Assembly (NCBI GenBank): GCA_013426805.1
Contig: JACDZG010000019.1
Location: forward strand, 1-64,000
Length of the DNA: 64,000 bases
From: Chromatiaceae bacterium
Lineage (GTDB): Bacteria; Pseudomonadota; Gammaproteobacteria; Chromatiales; Chromatiaceae
Reading direction: 5' to 3'
Part shown: in pieces, positions 62,598 through 64,000 of the stretch
Layout of the letters: each line of letters begins with the position of its first letter
Numbering within the stretch: the stretch's first letter is position 1
The notes under the pieces: model-generated
The model's input: the letters and a program-made list of their open reading frames with translations, nothing else
Told to the model about the DNA's origin: nothing
The model's database searches: none
Made by a program: the position numbers and the translations under genes

Positions 62598-63094
62598 GTC
62601 GGCGTGCGCCGGTTGCGGTGTCGCTCCTGCAGCTTCGCTTCCTCGTCGGGGCACTGGGGGAACGGGTCGGTTGGTGGCCGTGCCGCTTCACCGATGAAAT
62701 CGGGCTGCGCCGGTTGGCCATTCCCTTTCCACGAACCGCAATCCGTGCGGCCCTTGAGTCCGTTACCATCGCGGCCCGGCGCGACCACGACGAGCGGCTC
62801 GGTCCTGCAACCGTCCACCTGTTTCGCCTGCCAAGCGCACAGGAAGACAGCCTTGCGCATCATCTCGCGCAGGGTCTGGATCTGCCTACAACGCACGGGA
62901 CGAAGGAAGATCTACTCGCCGCGCTCGACGCGTTGGGGCCGCCGGACGGATCTCCCTCCCCCGATGGCCCCTGCTCGGTGGGACGCGCCCAGCGAACTCG
63001 CCTCGCTGCCGCCGTGGCCGATATGGCTCGGATCTACGCGAGCGCCGCGCGTTCCGGGCAGCGAGCGATCCCCTACTTCGAGGTCGATACATGA
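62594..63094 (+). CDS. brxE: BrxE-like protein of a BREX system
   Basis: The product has 166 residues from GTG 62594; an ATG at 62573 would add seven. LLQLRFLVGALGERVGWWPCRFTDEIGLRRLAIPFPRTAIRAALESVTIAARRDHDERLGPATVHLFRLPSAQEDSLAHHL follows the BrxE pattern (FPRT, HDERxG and HLFRLP blocks). BrxE is found at the start of type 6 BREX operons. Its stop overlaps the brxA start (ATGA). The family call is from memory of the pattern. Confidence 0.75.
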   Translation: MSRRAPVAVSLLQLRFLVGALGERVGWWPCRFTDEIGLRRLAIPFPRTAIRAALESVTIAARRDHDERLGPATVHLFRLPSAQEDSLAHHLAQGLDLPTTHGTKEDLLAALDALGPPDGSPSPDGPCSVGRAQRTRLAAAVADMARIYASAARSGQRAIPYFEVDT

Positions 63095-63903
63095 ACGGGC
63101 TGCCCGGAAGCACCCCGCGCTACACGGCTCGGGCGATCAAGGCAACGGGCCTCGTCGAGGAGACGAAGGCGCTGCTGCGTGTATGGACGCCCGGTGAGTC
63201 CACTGCCGATCTGCGCCGCCGCGTCCGGGAGCAGGCGCTGCTGGGCAAGGCCACCGCGAGTCGTAGCGACGACGTGGTTGCCCACGCCTTCAATCAGCGC
63301 TTCCTCGGTGGCGAGCAACCCGCCGCCCAATATCTCAAGCGGCTCCTGCTGGTAAAGGGCAACGGCCGCTGGTTCACGGACCTTTGTCTGCTTTACGCGG
63401 CGCGCGCCGATGTGGTGCTGAGAGAGACGATCAACGTCTATGCCGCCGACCGGAGGGCGACGGGCCGGGACTATGTGGAGACGCCGAGCCTGGTGCGCTT
63501 CCTTGAAGACCAGGAGGCCGCTGGTCGCATGGCGCGACCATGGACCGCGGGCGTCAAGACCAGCGTCGCCCAGCACGTGCTCCGGCAGATGACCGACTTC
63601 GGCCTCGCCGGGCCGAATCGACGCGGTGTTCGCGAGTTGCTGCCATTCGCGCCGACAGATCTCGCTGTAGTCTGGCTAGCCCATGACCTGCACTTCAGCG
63701 GCTACTCTGACTCACGGTTACTGTCCCATCCGGACTGGCAAACCTGGACGCTTGACGAGGCCCGCACGCGCGAGCGCATCGCCCAGCTGGCCGGTCCGGC
63801 ACTCTGGGAGATCCAGGCCGCGGGCAGTGTCACACAAATCACTTGGGGCTGCCCAAGCATGGAGGAGGCGTTGGATGTCCTCGCTCGAATCGAGCTTCCT
63901 TAA
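63091..63903 (+). CDS. brxA: BrxA (DUF1819, NusB-like) of a BREX system
   Basis: The product has 270 residues. PRYTARAIKATGLVEETKALLRVWTPGESTADLRRRVREQALLGKATASRSDDVVAHAFNQRFL is the DUF1819/BrxA N-terminal helical pattern, and the later KGNGRWFTDLCLLYAARADVVLRETIN and SLVRFLEDQEAAGRMARPWTAGVKTSVAQHVLRQMTDFGL also fit. BrxA is an accessory component of BREX phage defence. The stop overlaps brxB by 29 bases. Confidence 0.85.
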   Translation: MNGLPGSTPRYTARAIKATGLVEETKALLRVWTPGESTADLRRRVREQALLGKATASRSDDVVAHAFNQRFLGGEQPAAQYLKRLLLVKGNGRWFTDLCLLYAARADVVLRETINVYAADRRATGRDYVETPSLVRFLEDQEAAGRMARPWTAGVKTSVAQHVLRQMTDFGLAGPNRRGVRELLPFAPTDLAVVWLAHDLHFSGYSDSRLLSHPDWQTWTLDEARTRERIAQLAGPALWEIQAAGSVTQITWGCPSMEEALDVLARIELP

Positions 63904-64000
63904 TTTGCGGTCGCGGCTCGGCGCGGTGGATCGCCTGAACCCCACCAGCGCGGACCCGCTGTACCCGTTCGTCCACCGGCCGGAGGAAACGGCCGAGCTG
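63875..64000 (+). CDS. brxB: BrxB (DUF1788), partial at the window edge
   Basis: The first 42 residues are visible: SFLNLRSRLGAVDRLNPTSADPLYPFVHRPEETAEL. The LxxLRxRL...LNPxxxxPxYxFVxxPE pattern is the start of BrxB. It continues beyond position 64000; BrxC, PglX and PglZ genes are expected after it. Confidence 0.8.
   Translation, partial: MSSLESSFLNLRSRLGAVDRLNPTSADPLYPFVHRPEETAEL

Overview
The window is GC-rich (roughly 65% or more over most of its length). It carries housekeeping genes of a gammaproteobacterial type (lon, rsmA, ttcA, trmO, rlpA). The short palindromic repeats, the VPLPA-type sorting tail and the mixture of conflict systems fit a purple sulfur bacterium (Chromatiaceae-like). 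That assignment is inferred from gene content and was not tested against a database.

Layout. (1) 0.3-8.4 kb, minus strand: a vWA-MoxR-VMAP type NTP-dependent conflict system. A 1559-aa vWA/SAV_2336-like protein carries three C-terminal FGE-sulfatase (C-type-lectin-fold) domains; it is followed by a MoxR AAA+ ATPase, a trypsin-like protease with effector-associated and VMAP-C-like regions, and a Trypco1-like protein. The three FGE domains end in segments with the codon pattern of diversity-generating-retroelement (DGR) targets, and two of them carry palindromic DNA elements inside the reading frame. (2) 8.6-13 kb: an orphan HigA-like regulator, an RNase II-family nuclease, a GNAT acetyltransferase and a periplasmic solute-binding protein. 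(3) 13-21 kb: a defence/toxin island with lower GC in places. It holds a PIN-like nuclease plus DUF3696-type ATPase pair, a broken HerA-like ATPase, an orphan antitoxin, two PD-(D/E)XK-type nuclease-like genes, a NERD/truncated VapC/antitoxin string and a complete Phd-VapC pair. (4) 21-31.5 kb: ordinary genes (rlpA, a PEP-CTERM-like exported protein, lon, rsmA, a methyltransferase, a secreted protein, ttcA, a quinone reductase and a hybrid histidine kinase). (5) 31.5-61.4 kb, all minus strand: a large extracellular contractile injection system (eCIS) operon. In transcription order it encodes a winged-helix protein, a DUF4255 cap/terminator, a hypothetical, sheath, tube, a second sheath, a second tube, a CIS-tube/Afp7-like adaptor, a small conserved protein, gpD-like hub, gpV-like spike, an 843-aa protein with a hydrophobic C-terminus, gp25, gpJ-like and gpI-like baseplate proteins, two large related unknowns, a tape-measure-like protein, an AAA+ ATPase, an Ala-rich protein and a DUF4157 protein. 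Most neighbouring genes overlap by 1-7 bases. Upstream lies a sigma54-type regulator with an altered GAFTGA motif. (6) 61.6-64 kb: trmO, then the start of a BREX operon (brxE, brxA, brxB) that runs off the right edge.

The two most unusual regions are the apparently hypervariable sensor of the VMAP-like system and the eCIS operon with non-standard components. No reverse transcriptase or template repeat for the DGR-like targets is visible in this window; if the mechanism is active, the retroelement must lie elsewhere. No rRNA, tRNA or CRISPR array was recognised, although tRNAs cannot be excluded by eye.
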